64,000 bases of DNA from Bordetella parapertussis. GTDB lineage: Bacteria > Pseudomonadota > Gammaproteobacteria > Burkholderiales > Burkholderiaceae_B. The notes beneath the pieces were generated by a model. The model had not been told where the DNA came from, searched no databases, and worked only from the letters and a program-made list of their open reading frames with translations. A program made the position numbers and the translations under genes. Shown here piece after piece: positions 1 through 7,419 of this stretch. How positions within the stretch are numbered: the first letter of the stretch is position 1; every line of letters starts with the position of its first letter. The DNA is taken from the NCBI GenBank assembly GCA_945895265.1, contig CAMDEF010000012.1:1-64000 (forward strand). The letters are read 5' to 3'.

Positions 1-137
1 TCAGCTCCGTTGAGTGTAATAAACAGGCGTTTATGGAAAGGAAACCCAACCATATGCAAACAAGTACGGGAACAGCGCGGGCAGTTGATCTTTCCGCCAA
101 CGGTTTCGAGAGTGGGTTGCCAATGAAGTCTTTTCAT
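1..137 (-). CDS. possible N-terminal part of a small Cys-rich protein, cut by left edge
   Basis: An open frame starts at ATG 137-135 on the minus strand and runs without a stop for 45 codons to the left edge. The visible peptide starts MKRLHWQPTLETVGGK and carries a CPRC pair and a further Cys five residues on, which could be half of a zinc site. There is no clear Shine-Dalgarno sequence upstream and no family is recognised. It lies next to other decayed material, so it may be a remnant or a chance frame. Confidence 0.25.
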   Translation of the reverse strand, partial: MKRLHWQPTLETVGGKINCPRCSRTCLHMVGFPFHKRLFITLNGA

Positions 138-261
138 AATAACAAATAACAGATCAATTCCGTTGTTAGATCAAAAAAAGGTAAATGAATAAAATGAGCG
201 ATAGCTGTTGCAAGGGTAAAAGCATGGCCTGAAATTGTAATTTTTAGTTGTTACCTTTGAC

Positions 262-480
262 TTGCATGACTATGCAGGTTTTAATTTTTTTAGGAAATTT
301 ATGCCCTATTTTATTAGTTCGGCTGCCGATGAAACGTTTAATGGTGATTCTGGTACGAATACGATGATTTGTAGAAACTCCCTGACTAATTACACGCTTA
401 CAGAAACGGATACTGGTTGGTTAGTAAGTTCAACAACAGATGGTAACGACACGATTAATAGTGTCGAACGCCTGCAATGA
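262..480 (+). pseudogene. RTX (haemolysin-type) repeat protein fragment
   Basis: The 72-residue frame is probably not a real small gene. Residues about 20-72 (ISSAADETFNGDSGTNT, then a Tyr-Thr-Leu-Thr-Glu-Thr stretch, then GNDTINSVERLQ) match the pattern of the linker after Ca-binding nonapeptides in RTX and type I secreted proteins, which usually ends G-x-D-T-L-x-x-V-E-R-L-Q-F. Here a TGA falls exactly where the F would be expected, and F-coding bases follow in another frame. No repeat region, transporter (hlyB/hlyD) or start signal is present. It is best read as the tail of a once larger gene. Confidence 0.5.
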
Positions 481-485
481 AATTT

Positions 486-526
486 TTTGCTCCTCAACTT
501 AGATTCGAACCGGGGGCCTGCGGATT
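486..526 (-). other. degenerate copy of the 3' part of tRNA-Asn (att-like scar)
   Basis: These 41 bases match the 3' end of the tRNA-Asn gene at 1421-1461 in the same orientation, ungapped, at 33 of 41 positions. Seven of the eight differences are transitions. The match covers the CCA-proximal acceptor strand, the T arm (TCGAACC intact) and ends with CCTGCGGATT before the two sequences diverge. A partial tRNA 3' copy on the far side of foreign genes is what tRNA-targeted integration leaves behind. Here the copy is too diverged to be recent. Confidence 0.55.
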
Positions 527-541
527 CGCTATGTATTAGAA

Positions 542-1030
542 CTAACTTAGCGACGCAGCAATGCGACTGTCCGCCTGCGCAACGAACTGATCTGCAGTTT
601 TCACAAGCGTGCTCACGAAGGCATGACCTGCTTTTAGTGAGTCACACAAAATAACAAGATCTTCAATGTATTCGTGCACCATCTGATTGCGTAACTTACG
701 CATCACGAGCCAATCATCGGTTGAATCTAGCCAGCCCAATTTCTCGGCACGATCAAGATTTTCAGTCGCTGCCCCTCGAGTCTCGGCCATTGCATCAAGC
801 AAAGTCGGCAAAAACTTGTCGGCTAGGGTATCTTGTAAGCGCCCAAAACGACTGACAAAAGCATCAAGTCGTTCTGCATGCAAAGCATCCTGAGCGATGC
901 GTTGTAAATCGCTCACATCAAGAGCTTTAGCAAAAAGACGAGCGTCAGTATCTTGCAAGTAATAAGCCTCTTTTTTGACTACGCGGCTCAGAAACTGCAA
1001 TCGAAGTTTAAGCCCTTCATCCAGTTTCAT
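542..1030 (-). CDS. hepT: HepT-like HEPN-domain ribonuclease toxin
   Basis: A 162-residue all-helical HEPN protein. The diagnostic R-x4-H-x-Y motif is seen as RNQMVHEY, with Arg114, His119 and Tyr121. In characterised HepT proteins Arg and His form the RNase site of the dimer, and the Tyr is the residue adenylylated by MntA to silence the toxin. The gene overlaps the upstream mntA by four bases (ATGA), the usual co-translated antitoxin-then-toxin order. All motif residues are present, so it looks functional. It lies in the islet between tRNA-Asn and the tRNA-like scar at 486-526. Confidence 0.88.
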   Translation of the reverse strand: MKLDEGLKLRLQFLSRVVKKEAYYLQDTDARLFAKALDVSDLQRIAQDALHAERLDAFVSRFGRLQDTLADKFLPTLLDAMAETRGAATENLDRAEKLGWLDSTDDWLVMRKLRNQMVHEYIEDLVILCDSLKAGHAFVSTLVKTADQFVAQADSRIAASLS

Positions 1031-1326
1031 AAGATGACCCCAGTGCGAGTCGCAATTTCATGGATCGGCTGATGCTTTAAATTCGGGGCCTTGAGAATCA
1101 CATCAACCCTGCGTCCATTCATGGAGCGAGATATACGACTGGCCACCCTAGCGCTGAAGAGCGCAGGCTCATCGACAATGCCCCCCACTTCGACCATGAG
1201 GTCAACATCACCACCTTTGGCGTGATCGTCGACTCGTGAGCCAAATAAGGTGATGCGCACGATATCTCCAAACACCAATTGTGCTGTGTTTCGGATCATC
1301 TCGATTTGCGAAGGGTTCAATCTCAT
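1027..1326 (-). CDS. mntA: MntA-like minimal nucleotidyltransferase antitoxin
   Basis: A 99-residue protein of the MNT (DNA polymerase beta-like) fold. The catalytic signature is Gly29-Ser30 followed by GGDVDLMV with Asp40 and Asp42; a third acidic residue is at Asp75 in RRVDVIL. Proteins of this family transfer AMP from ATP to the tyrosine of the HepT R-x4-H-x-Y motif and so neutralise it. It is first in the two-gene operon and overlaps hepT by four bases. The tRNA-Asn terminator lies just upstream, so the pair must have its own promoter in the roughly 50 bases before 1326. Confidence 0.9.
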   Translation of the reverse strand: MRLNPSQIEMIRNTAQLVFGDIVRITLFGSRVDDHAKGGDVDLMVEVGGIVDEPALFSARVASRISRSMNGRRVDVILKAPNLKHQPIHEIATRTGVIL

Positions 1327-1374
1327 AACTGTATTGAATCACAGTGGCAAAACTTTTGACACATGGGACAAGTC

Positions 1375-1406
1375 AAAAACAAAAAGCCCAACCGTAAAGT
1401 TGGGCT
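1375..1406 (-). terminator. intrinsic terminator of tRNA-Asn
   Basis: On the minus strand AGCCCAAC and GTTGGGCT form a perfect 8-bp stem with a six-base loop, followed by TTTTTGTTTTTG. It begins 16 bases past the tRNA 3' end. Confidence 0.85.
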
Positions 1407-1421
1407 AAGTCGTAATAAATT

Positions 1422-1497
1422 TGGCTCCCCGACCTGGACTCGAACCAGGGACCTGCGGATTAACAGTCCGTCGCTCTACCGACTGAGCTATCAGGGA
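1422..1497 (-). tRNA. tRNA-Asn (anticodon GTT)
   Basis: A 76-base cloverleaf with CCA encoded. The acceptor TCCCTGA pairs with the 3' strand allowing G-T wobble, the anticodon loop is CTGTTAA, and the T arm CCTGG-TTCGAGT-CCAGG is perfect. It reads on the minus strand, is followed by its own terminator, and its 3' half is duplicated in degenerate form at 486-526. Confidence 0.96.
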
Positions 1498-1529
1498 ATT
1501 GTCGTTGAAAATCAGTCGGTTATTGTGTT

Positions 1530-1556
1530 TTTATAAAAAAGACAACTGCCGTGCAA
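1530..1556 (-). promoter_or_regulatory. candidate promoter of tRNA-Asn
   Basis: On the minus strand TTGCAC (1556-1551) and TATAAA (1535-1530) are separated by 15 bases and lie about 33 bases ahead of the tRNA. The spacing is short, so this is tentative. Confidence 0.35.
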
Positions 1557-1593
1557 ACTCAGCGATGTCCAACACTATAGCATAGTTGACCTC

Positions 1594-1653
1594 TGTCAGC
1601 CAAACGAGAACTAGCTCTGTACAAGGTGCGCCTCGCGTTACGTTTGGCTGACA
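1594..1653. repeat. perfect 13-bp inverted repeat with 34-bp interior
   Basis: TGTCAGCCAAACG (1594-1606) and CGTTTGGCTGACA (1641-1653) are exact inverse copies. The interior shows no further pairing and no T run follows on either strand, so it is not a standard terminator. It starts 25 bases past the hicB stop. It could be the ends of a miniature element or a protein-binding site. Confidence 0.6.
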
Positions 1654-1677
1654 ACCAAGTATCAAGCGACCAGCTAG

Positions 1678-2013
1678 TTACGAGGCCAAGGCAGCCTTTT
1701 TAATTGATTGTGCCGCCCAGTGATTAAGGCTGACACCTTTTGACGCGGCGGCAATTGTCGCCGCCTCATGCACCTCAGGGTCAAGGCGTAGAGAAAAATT
1801 TCCCGAAAAATTTTTGCGCGGTGAAATCCCGTTGCGTTTGCACACATCCAAATAAATATCTAAAGAAATTTTGCCTTCGCGCTCTAAGCCCTGAACGTCG
1901 GTCGCGTAAAAATCTGCACCCCCACTCAGGTTTATAAATTCGCCTCTAAACATCTTCATGTCGGGCACAAAACAAATCGTGGCTTGAAAGCCATCAATCG
2001 TCATAATATTCAT
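1678..2013 (-). CDS. hicB: HicB-family antitoxin
   Basis: A 111-residue protein with the HicB layout: an N-terminal partial RNase-H-like fold (MNIMTIDGFQATICFVPD, then F-R-G-E-F-I-N-L-S-G, 'F-Y-A-T-D-V-Q-G-L') and a C-terminal ribbon-helix-helix DNA-binding tail, recognisable as S-G-N-F-S-L-R-L-D-P-E-V-H-E. HicB binds and blocks the HicA RNase and represses its own operon. The start is placed at 2013 because that ATG overlaps the hicA stop (ATGA), although the frame stays open to 2178. The antitoxin is intact while its partner is internally deleted. Confidence 0.85.
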   Translation of the reverse strand: MNIMTIDGFQATICFVPDMKMFRGEFINLSGGADFYATDVQGLEREGKISLDIYLDVCKRNGISPRKNFSGNFSLRLDPEVHEAATIAAASKGVSLNHWAAQSIKKAALAS

Positions 2014-2150
2014 GGGCGAACTCCGTTTTGATCTAGCCATTTTCGAATTGCTGCGACAGCACCTTTTTCGGTATCCGGCGAAGGATGTGGTCGATGAAAG
2101 ACTAGCTGCACAAACAGTTTTTGCAGGGTGCGTCGATTTTTTTGATTCAA
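2010..2150 (-). pseudogene. hicA: HicA toxin with its central part deleted
   Basis: Reading minus strand from a TTG at 2150 gives a 46-residue peptide. Its start (NQKNRRTLQKLF) matches the first helix of HicA toxins, and its end (VFHRPHPSPDTEKGAVAAIR, then K-W-L-D-Q-N-G-V-R-P) matches the C-terminal third. About half of the usual HicA length, including the double-stranded-RNA-binding core with the catalytic-site region, is missing between them, and the reading frame survives the deletion. The TGA overlaps the hicB ATG, so translational coupling is kept. It is most likely inactive as an RNase. Confidence 0.6.
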
Positions 2151-2154
2151 AATA

Positions 2155-2177
2155 ATTGGTATCACAAAATGGTATCA
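2155..2177 (-). promoter_or_regulatory. candidate hicAB operator (direct repeat)
   Basis: TGGTATCA occurs twice, ending at 2164 and 2177, 13 bases apart, immediately upstream of the hicA start. On the minus strand TATGAT (2180-2175) could be the -10. Repeats at this place fit autorepression by the HicB ribbon-helix-helix tail, but no binding evidence is available. Confidence 0.4.
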
Positions 2178-2230
2178 TAAATAAGCGAAAGTTTGGGTTG
2201 AGCCATCACAATCGGACACCCATTAGTGTT

Positions 2231-2266
2231 CGTGAAAAAAGAAATGGCCTCATGTAAATGAGGCCA
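2231..2266 (-). terminator. intrinsic terminator downstream of the deacetylase-like gene
   Basis: On the minus strand TGGCCTCAT and ATGAGGCCA form a perfect 9-bp stem with a four-base loop, followed by TTTCTTTTTT. It lies about 115 bases past the stop of the gene at 2383-3213. Confidence 0.75.
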
Positions 2267-2382
2267 ATTTAACCACCATGGAAACTACGAAATGAATAAT
2301 TTCGAATATTTTTATTAATAGAAAATTATTATTAATATCAATTATTTAAATAAATATAAGTTAGTACATCATAATCTTCAAT

Positions 2383-3213
2383 CTAGTACAACAACCCCCT
2401 TCCCGCCGCAAGCGCCTTCTGCATCGTCATGAACTCAGCGCCTTCTTTGATCAAGCTTTCGATAAAGCCCTCAAAGGCCAGCATCCGATTACCACGCCCT
2501 AAAACATAGGGGTGCATGGTGTAGGTCAGGATCCCAAAATCGGTACTCTTTTTAAAATACCTAAATTCATCTAGCCAACTTTCCATCACGGTTCGGGCAC
2601 TTTGCAGGCCGGGATTGACTGTGGTGGGCATGCGCCAGTATTCAAAGTGTGGATGATCATCCAGGTGCCAGCTAATTGGCATTTCGATCAGGCTGGTCTC
2701 TTTGCCAAACTTGACGGGTTCGCCAAGTTTAACTTTATCTCCGGCTCGTACAGGATATGGATGGTAATCACCGCCCATCATGCTGCTGTCGTACTCAAAC
2801 CCGTACTTGAGCAACAGGTTTAAGGTGTTGTCGCTCAGATCCCATGAGGGCGAGCGATAGCCCACAGCCCTGCCACCCGTGAGCTGCTTAATGGCCGCAG
2901 TCGCGCGCAACATGTCGGCCTCTTCCTCTTCAAGCGTTTGGCTAGCCGGTGGAATATGGGCCCAACTGTGATGCCCGATTTCATGCCCGCCTTTCACCAC
3001 AGCTTCGCAAGCGGCTGGGTAAGTTTCGATGGTGAACCCCGGCACGAACCACGTGGTGGGGATGCTGTGCGCTTTTACCAAGTCGAGTATGCGTTTTGAC
3101 CCGACGATCCCGAATTCGCCACGCGACAGCGGCGTGGGCGAGGTCATGCCCCTTGAGATAAAGCCTGACTGCACATCAAAATCATAGGTGAGGCAAACAA
3201 TATGACGCGGCAT
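2383..3213 (-). CDS. polysaccharide-deacetylase (NodB-fold) family hydrolase, PuuE-like
   Basis: A 276-residue cytoplasmic protein of the carbohydrate esterase 4/NodB fold. The metal and catalytic motifs are visible in order: TYDFD near residue 9, GHEIGHHSWAH near 76, and GYRSPSWD near 116. There is no signal peptide. The family members of this length without a secretion signal, such as PuuE allantoinase/cyclic imide hydrolase, hydrolyse small amides rather than polysaccharides, and that is the likely role here. It is divergently transcribed from an ABC importer operon with only 86 bases between them, suggesting shared control. The substrate is unknown. Confidence 0.8.
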   Translation of the reverse strand: MPRHIVCLTYDFDVQSGFISRGMTSPTPLSRGEFGIVGSKRILDLVKAHSIPTTWFVPGFTIETYPAACEAVVKGGHEIGHHSWAHIPPASQTLEEEEADMLRATAAIKQLTGGRAVGYRSPSWDLSDNTLNLLLKYGFEYDSSMMGGDYHPYPVRAGDKVKLGEPVKFGKETSLIEMPISWHLDDHPHFEYWRMPTTVNPGLQSARTVMESWLDEFRYFKKSTDFGILTYTMHPYVLGRGNRMLAFEGFIESLIKEGAEFMTMQKALAAGRGLLY

Positions 3214-3299
3214 GGCAAATCCTTTTGAAGATCAGAATACGTTGACTACGGTAAGCTCTGTCAGATATGTTAGCAAGTTAAACCACTAAGGGATCTTGG

Positions 3300-4124
3300 A
3301 TGTCTGGTCGCGGTAACAGCACTTCGCTCGAACACTCTGCAAAAGCCTCGCGCTTAGGCCGACTGCTTGAAAGCTGGAGCTCAGGAATTTTAATCGTCGT
3401 ACTGCTCTTGCTGTGGCAAACGGGCGTGCGCTATTTTGAAGTCCCCAACTTCTTACTGCCGGCCCCCACCGAAATCGCACAGCTGTTTGTTGATGAATGG
3501 TCTTTAATTCAAATGCACTCGCTCGCTACGATTTGGGCAATCTTAACGGGCTATTTCGCAGCAGTGCTGTTTGCCTTAATCGTCTCAGCACTGATGATTC
3601 GCTTTACCTGGCTTGAACGCTTAATCATCCCCATTTTTGTGGGCTTGCAAAGTGTGCCCAAGATTGCGATCGCACCTTTGATTCTGGTTTGGGTGGGCGC
3701 AGGCATGGGTTCAAAAATTGCCGTGGTGATGTCGATCGCTTTTTTCCCGATCGTGATCAACACCATGGCGGGCTTTAAAGAGGTAGATCGCGGCTTGGCG
3801 GATGTATTTCGTTCGGTCGACGCCAACGAACGACAGTTGCTCTTTAGGCTGAGGCTGCCTTTTGCGATACCGTATATTTTTGCAGGCTTACGTATCGCAA
3901 CAACGTTGGCAGTGCTTGGTGCGATCGTGGCCGAATGGCTAGCGGCGTCTAACGGCCTAGGATACTTGGTGCTATCGGGTAGCTTTAACTTTAATACGGC
4001 CCGCTCGTTTGCTGCGATTATTTCTTTAGCGGTAATCGGTACGGTATTTTTTAATTTCATGTCATGGATTGAGGCGCGGGTGTCATGGCGTACTGGTCTG
4101 AATGATTCGACATCGAAGGGATAA
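3300..4124 (+). CDS. ABC transporter permease, SsuC/TauC/ThiX type
   Basis: A 274-residue inner-membrane protein with about six hydrophobic segments. It carries the binding-protein-dependent transport signature around residues 160-190 (F-K-E-V-D-R-G-L-A-D-V-F-R-S-V-D-A), the cytoplasmic EAA loop that docks on the ATPase. The N-terminal TM is followed by the typical LLPAPTEI stretch of this subfamily. It is the first gene of the permease, binding-protein, ATPase, C45-hydrolase operon. Related importers carry sulfonates, nitrate or pyrimidine precursors; the sequence does not say which. Confidence 0.88.
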   Translation: MSGRGNSTSLEHSAKASRLGRLLESWSSGILIVVLLLLWQTGVRYFEVPNFLLPAPTEIAQLFVDEWSLIQMHSLATIWAILTGYFAAVLFALIVSALMIRFTWLERLIIPIFVGLQSVPKIAIAPLILVWVGAGMGSKIAVVMSIAFFPIVINTMAGFKEVDRGLADVFRSVDANERQLLFRLRLPFAIPYIFAGLRIATTLAVLGAIVAEWLAASNGLGYLVLSGSFNFNTARSFAAIISLAVIGTVFFNFMSWIEARVSWRTGLNDSTSKG

Positions 4125-4245
4125 AACCAGTATGTTAAATAAATTATTGGTAGGCCTGAGCCTGTTTAAAGAAGGTTCAGCTCCTTTTCAAAGACGACGC
4201 CCTTTTGGTAAGCAACCCCTAATTAACAAAATCGGAGCACCACGA

Positions 4246-5277
4246 ATGGTAAAGAGCATAATCAAACAAGCCGCCATGAGCGTTTTCGCACTGTGCACCT
4301 TGGCCTTCTCTTCAGCCCCTGCCCTCGCACTCGACAAGGTCGTGCTGCGCATCAACTTCACACCCTGGGGCATGCACGCGCAATATTTTGGCGGTCGTGC
4401 GCAAGGTTTTTATAAAGCTGAGGGTATTGATCTAGAAATTCGTCCGCCAGCCGCTGGGCAACAAAACGAAGTCATGATTGCCACAGGACGCGAGCAATTT
4501 GGTTTGACCAACGCCGATGCTTTTGTCAAAGCAAAAGGCAGTGGCCTGCCCATCGTGGCTGTCATGGCCGATCAACCTGACAATCCATTTTCAGTTATCA
4601 CGCCAGCCAAAGCCGGCATTACGACCCCTGAAAAAATGAAGGGCATGAAGCTTGCCTGGTTTCAGGCCAACGTCATGGGCTTAATCGAACCGGTGTTAGC
4701 CAAAGGCGGTCTCACGCGCAAAGATATTGAGTTTGTGACGGTCGCGCGTGGCGCCGAAGTACAGATGCTAGCTGCTGGGCAAGTCGATGGTCTGTTCGGT
4801 TATTCGTTTGGACAAGCATTAACACTTGAAGGCAGAGGGTTTCCGGTCAACGTGATGCCGGTGCGTGCCTATGGTGTGCAGTTTTACGGCACACTGATCT
4901 ATACCAACGAGGCTTTGCTGAAAAGCAACCCTGATTTGGTCAAGCGTTTTGTACGCGCAACGATTAAGAGCTTGATCTGGACCCACGACAACATTGAACA
5001 AGCCATGAAAGAAATCGTCGCGGTGTCACCTGATCGTGACCTGAAGCTTGAGTCGCGCAAGCTACGCATGATTTACGACCTGTACAACACGCCTGATTAT
5101 GCTGAACGCTTTGGCTTGATGACCGATGCGAAATGGCAATCTTCAATCGACATTTTGGCAAGCGGCGGCGACTTACCTAAAAAGCCAACCGCGCAAAGCA
5201 TGTATACCAACGCGATCATCAATAGCATTGATGAGGCAAAAGCATTAGCGGCGCTCGTGAAGCAACCGGCAAAATGA
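4246..5277 (+). CDS. periplasmic substrate-binding protein, NMT1/THI5-like (ABC)
   Basis: A 343-residue secreted binding protein. I chose ATG 4246 because GGAG lies eight bases upstream and a standard Sec signal peptide follows (MVKSIIKQAAMSVFALC, cleavage near ALALD-K); the frame is open further upstream. The mature part has the NMT1/THI5 look: F-T-P-W-G-M-H-A-Q-Y-F-G-G-R-A-Q-G-F-Y near its start and GREQFGLTNAD around residue 85. ThiY, SsuA and TauA belong to this superfamily. It overlaps the ATPase gene by four bases. Confidence 0.85.
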   Translation: MVKSIIKQAAMSVFALCTLAFSSAPALALDKVVLRINFTPWGMHAQYFGGRAQGFYKAEGIDLEIRPPAAGQQNEVMIATGREQFGLTNADAFVKAKGSGLPIVAVMADQPDNPFSVITPAKAGITTPEKMKGMKLAWFQANVMGLIEPVLAKGGLTRKDIEFVTVARGAEVQMLAAGQVDGLFGYSFGQALTLEGRGFPVNVMPVRAYGVQFYGTLIYTNEALLKSNPDLVKRFVRATIKSLIWTHDNIEQAMKEIVAVSPDRDLKLESRKLRMIYDLYNTPDYAERFGLMTDAKWQSSIDILASGGDLPKKPTAQSMYTNAIINSIDEAKALAALVKQPAK

Positions 5278-6125
5278 GTGCATCAGTCACCGACGTCCCG
5301 CAGACAACAATGCCTTCAAGTCATGGCATTTCAATCGCCGGGATCGAAGTTACCTATGGGCTTGGCTCTGAACAGGCCGTTCAAGCCCTAGCACCTGTTG
5401 ACCTTGAAGTCGCCGATGGCGCCTTCGTTTCGTTAGTGGGCCCTTCTGGCTGTGGCAAAAGCACCTTGCTAAAAGTGTTGGCTGATTTAATGCCACCCAC
5501 ACAAGGGCAAGTGTTAATCAACGGTCTGCCGCCCAGCGCCTTGCGACAAGCAGGTCGCATTGGCTTAGTGTTTCAACAAGCGAATTTGATGCCGTGGCTG
5601 ACAATTGAAAAAAACGTCAAGCTACTCAAAGAATTGGTACAGGCAAAAGGCAAACGCACAGACGACTTTTCTAAGGCGCAAAACTCAAACACCGTCCAAA
5701 GCGTTGAGCAACTGCTTGAGGTCGTCGGCCTAAATGGTTTTGAGAAGAAACTACCGCACCAACTATCTGGCGGTATGCAACAACGCGCCGCACTCGCACG
5801 TGCCTTGGCGCTTGATCCGTCGATTTTATTGATGGATGAGCCCTTTGCCGCACTCGATGAAATTACACGCGATCGCATGGCGTTTGAACTAATGCGGATC
5901 TGGCAGCAGTATCGCAAGACCGTCATCTTTGTGACGCACTCGCTTGCTGAGGCGGTATTTTTGTCGGATCAAGTTGTGCTGATGTCAGCACGCCCAGGTC
6001 GTATCCACAAAATCTATGATATTGCTCTTCCTCGCCCACGCACTGAAGACACGCGTTTATCCGACGACTTCATTCGCTTGGTGGGTGAGATCAACCGCGA
6101 ACTCTATAAGGTGATGCTGCTGTGA
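5274..6125 (+). CDS. ABC transporter ATP-binding protein, SsuB/TauB type
   Basis: A 283-residue ATPase that powers the importer formed with the two preceding genes. Walker A is GPSGCGKST (56-64), the Q-loop FQQANLMPW, the signature LSGGMQQR near 164, Walker B ILLMDEPF near 184 and the H-loop THS near 216. An insert of about 25 hydrophilic residues (A-K-G-K-R-T-D-D-F-S-K-A-Q-N-S-N) lies between the Q-loop and signature. It overlaps its upstream gene (ATGA) and its downstream gene (GTGA), so the four genes are translationally coupled. Confidence 0.92.
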   Translation: MSASVTDVPQTTMPSSHGISIAGIEVTYGLGSEQAVQALAPVDLEVADGAFVSLVGPSGCGKSTLLKVLADLMPPTQGQVLINGLPPSALRQAGRIGLVFQQANLMPWLTIEKNVKLLKELVQAKGKRTDDFSKAQNSNTVQSVEQLLEVVGLNGFEKKLPHQLSGGMQQRAALARALALDPSILLMDEPFAALDEITRDRMAFELMRIWQQYRKTVIFVTHSLAEAVFLSDQVVLMSARPGRIHKIYDIALPRPRTEDTRLSDDFIRLVGEINRELYKVMLL

Positions 6126-7255
6126 GCAAACGAGACAAAATGCCCTGTCTGACGGTGGGTGACAACGCCTTTGAACGTGGCGTGGCACATGGCAAGGCCT
6201 TCGCTGCTGATGTCGCCTCAAACCTTGAAACCTATTTACGCCGTTTTGAAGCCTCGGGCTTAGCGCGTGCCGAGGCGTTAGAAGAAGCCTTGCGTTGGCA
6301 GACCGCCATGCAGCGTCAAAATACAGATTACGCCGAAGAGATGCTAGGCATCGCCAAAGGTGCAGAACAATCCTCAGCAGCGATCGCACTGTTAAATGCC
6401 CGCTACGAGATTGCGTTTATGATCTTTGGCAAAGACGCGCGCAAGCAAGAGCAAGCGCTGCAACAAGCCACTGGTGAGACCGATGGCTGCACAACCTTTG
6501 GCTTGCTATCAGACGTCACTGCAGATGGTCACACCTGGCTTGGGCAAAATTGGGATTGGATCGCTGGCGTTCATCAACGCACGATTGTGTTACGTATTAA
6601 GCGCTCGAATAAGCCAAGCTTGGTATGCATGACCGAGGCCGGCATTGTGGGTGGCAAAATGGGAGTCAACGAATGCGGCATTGGCTTAGTTGAAAACGGC
6701 CTGGCCTCGCATCTAGATGGCTGTAACCCATATCAAAAACCGTTTCATATGCGGTGTCGTGAGGTTCTTGATGCCGATCGCTATGCTGATGCGCTTACGC
6801 CAATCGTATCAACCAAACGCACCTGCTCAGGTAACTTTGTAATCGGCGGCGCACAAGGCGAGATCATTGATTTTGAAACGAGCCCCAATCACATTACCTA
6901 TATCAATCCAGTCAACGGTATTGTCACGCACTCTAATCACTTTATGGGTGCTGGACACGGCGAGTCGCAGATGGAAAAGGTTAGCCCAGGCACCTTATTC
7001 AGAGCGTCACGTATGCGTCGCTTGCTCGAGCGCGGTGGCAAACAAATTGATGTGGCCACGATGGCAGCCGCCATGAGTGATCACTTCAGCGCGCCGCACT
7101 CGCTTTGCCGTCATCCTGATCCGCGCCAAGCTGAAGCCAAACAAACAATGACGACCGGCGCGGTTCTGATTGACCTTGAAAGCCGCGTGATGCATGTGAC
7201 CGATGGGCCGCCATGTGAATTCCCGTTCATTGCTTACTCTGTCGCTGAACGCTAG
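6122..7255 (+). CDS. C45-family Ntn-hydrolase / acyl-CoA:6-aminopenicillanate acyltransferase-like protein
   Basis: A 377-residue protein of the peptidase C45 (isopenicillin N acyltransferase-like) family. Such proteins are precursors that cut themselves before a cysteine, which becomes the N-terminal nucleophile of an amidase. The expected site is DGCTTFG, with Cys123; the WLGQNWDW stretch that follows is typical. GTG start overlaps the upstream ATPase stop. No signal peptide is seen, so it acts in the cytoplasm on whatever the importer brings in, probably hydrolysing an amide bond. The substrate is unknown. Confidence 0.82.
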   Translation: MSKRDKMPCLTVGDNAFERGVAHGKAFAADVASNLETYLRRFEASGLARAEALEEALRWQTAMQRQNTDYAEEMLGIAKGAEQSSAAIALLNARYEIAFMIFGKDARKQEQALQQATGETDGCTTFGLLSDVTADGHTWLGQNWDWIAGVHQRTIVLRIKRSNKPSLVCMTEAGIVGGKMGVNECGIGLVENGLASHLDGCNPYQKPFHMRCREVLDADRYADALTPIVSTKRTCSGNFVIGGAQGEIIDFETSPNHITYINPVNGIVTHSNHFMGAGHGESQMEKVSPGTLFRASRMRRLLERGGKQIDVATMAAAMSDHFSAPHSLCRHPDPRQAEAKQTMTTGAVLIDLESRVMHVTDGPPCEFPFIAYSVAER

Positions 7256-7419
7256 GCGTCGCATCATCAACAGACAAGAGTTCTTTCAACGGTTTTTAGG
7301 CCTCTATAGATACAACAGAAAGTCAAACTAGCAAAAAACTCATACGAAAAGCCATTTTTTTTATGACCGTTAGTTTGAGTTACAAAGAATCATTTTTAAA
7401 AAATTAAAGTAGCCAAAAA

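Noticed and set aside
3551..4060. Long minus-strand frame opposite the ABC permease
   Set aside because: It is a mirror frame of a real membrane protein gene with no family resemblance.
4102..4245. N-terminal extension of the NMT1/THI5-like protein
   Set aside because: The extra residues are not a signal peptide; ATG 4246 has GGAG and a proper signal sequence.
4125..4245. Riboswitch sought ahead of the THI5-like gene
   Set aside because: No TPP box or terminator structure was visible; the gap is short and lies inside an operon.
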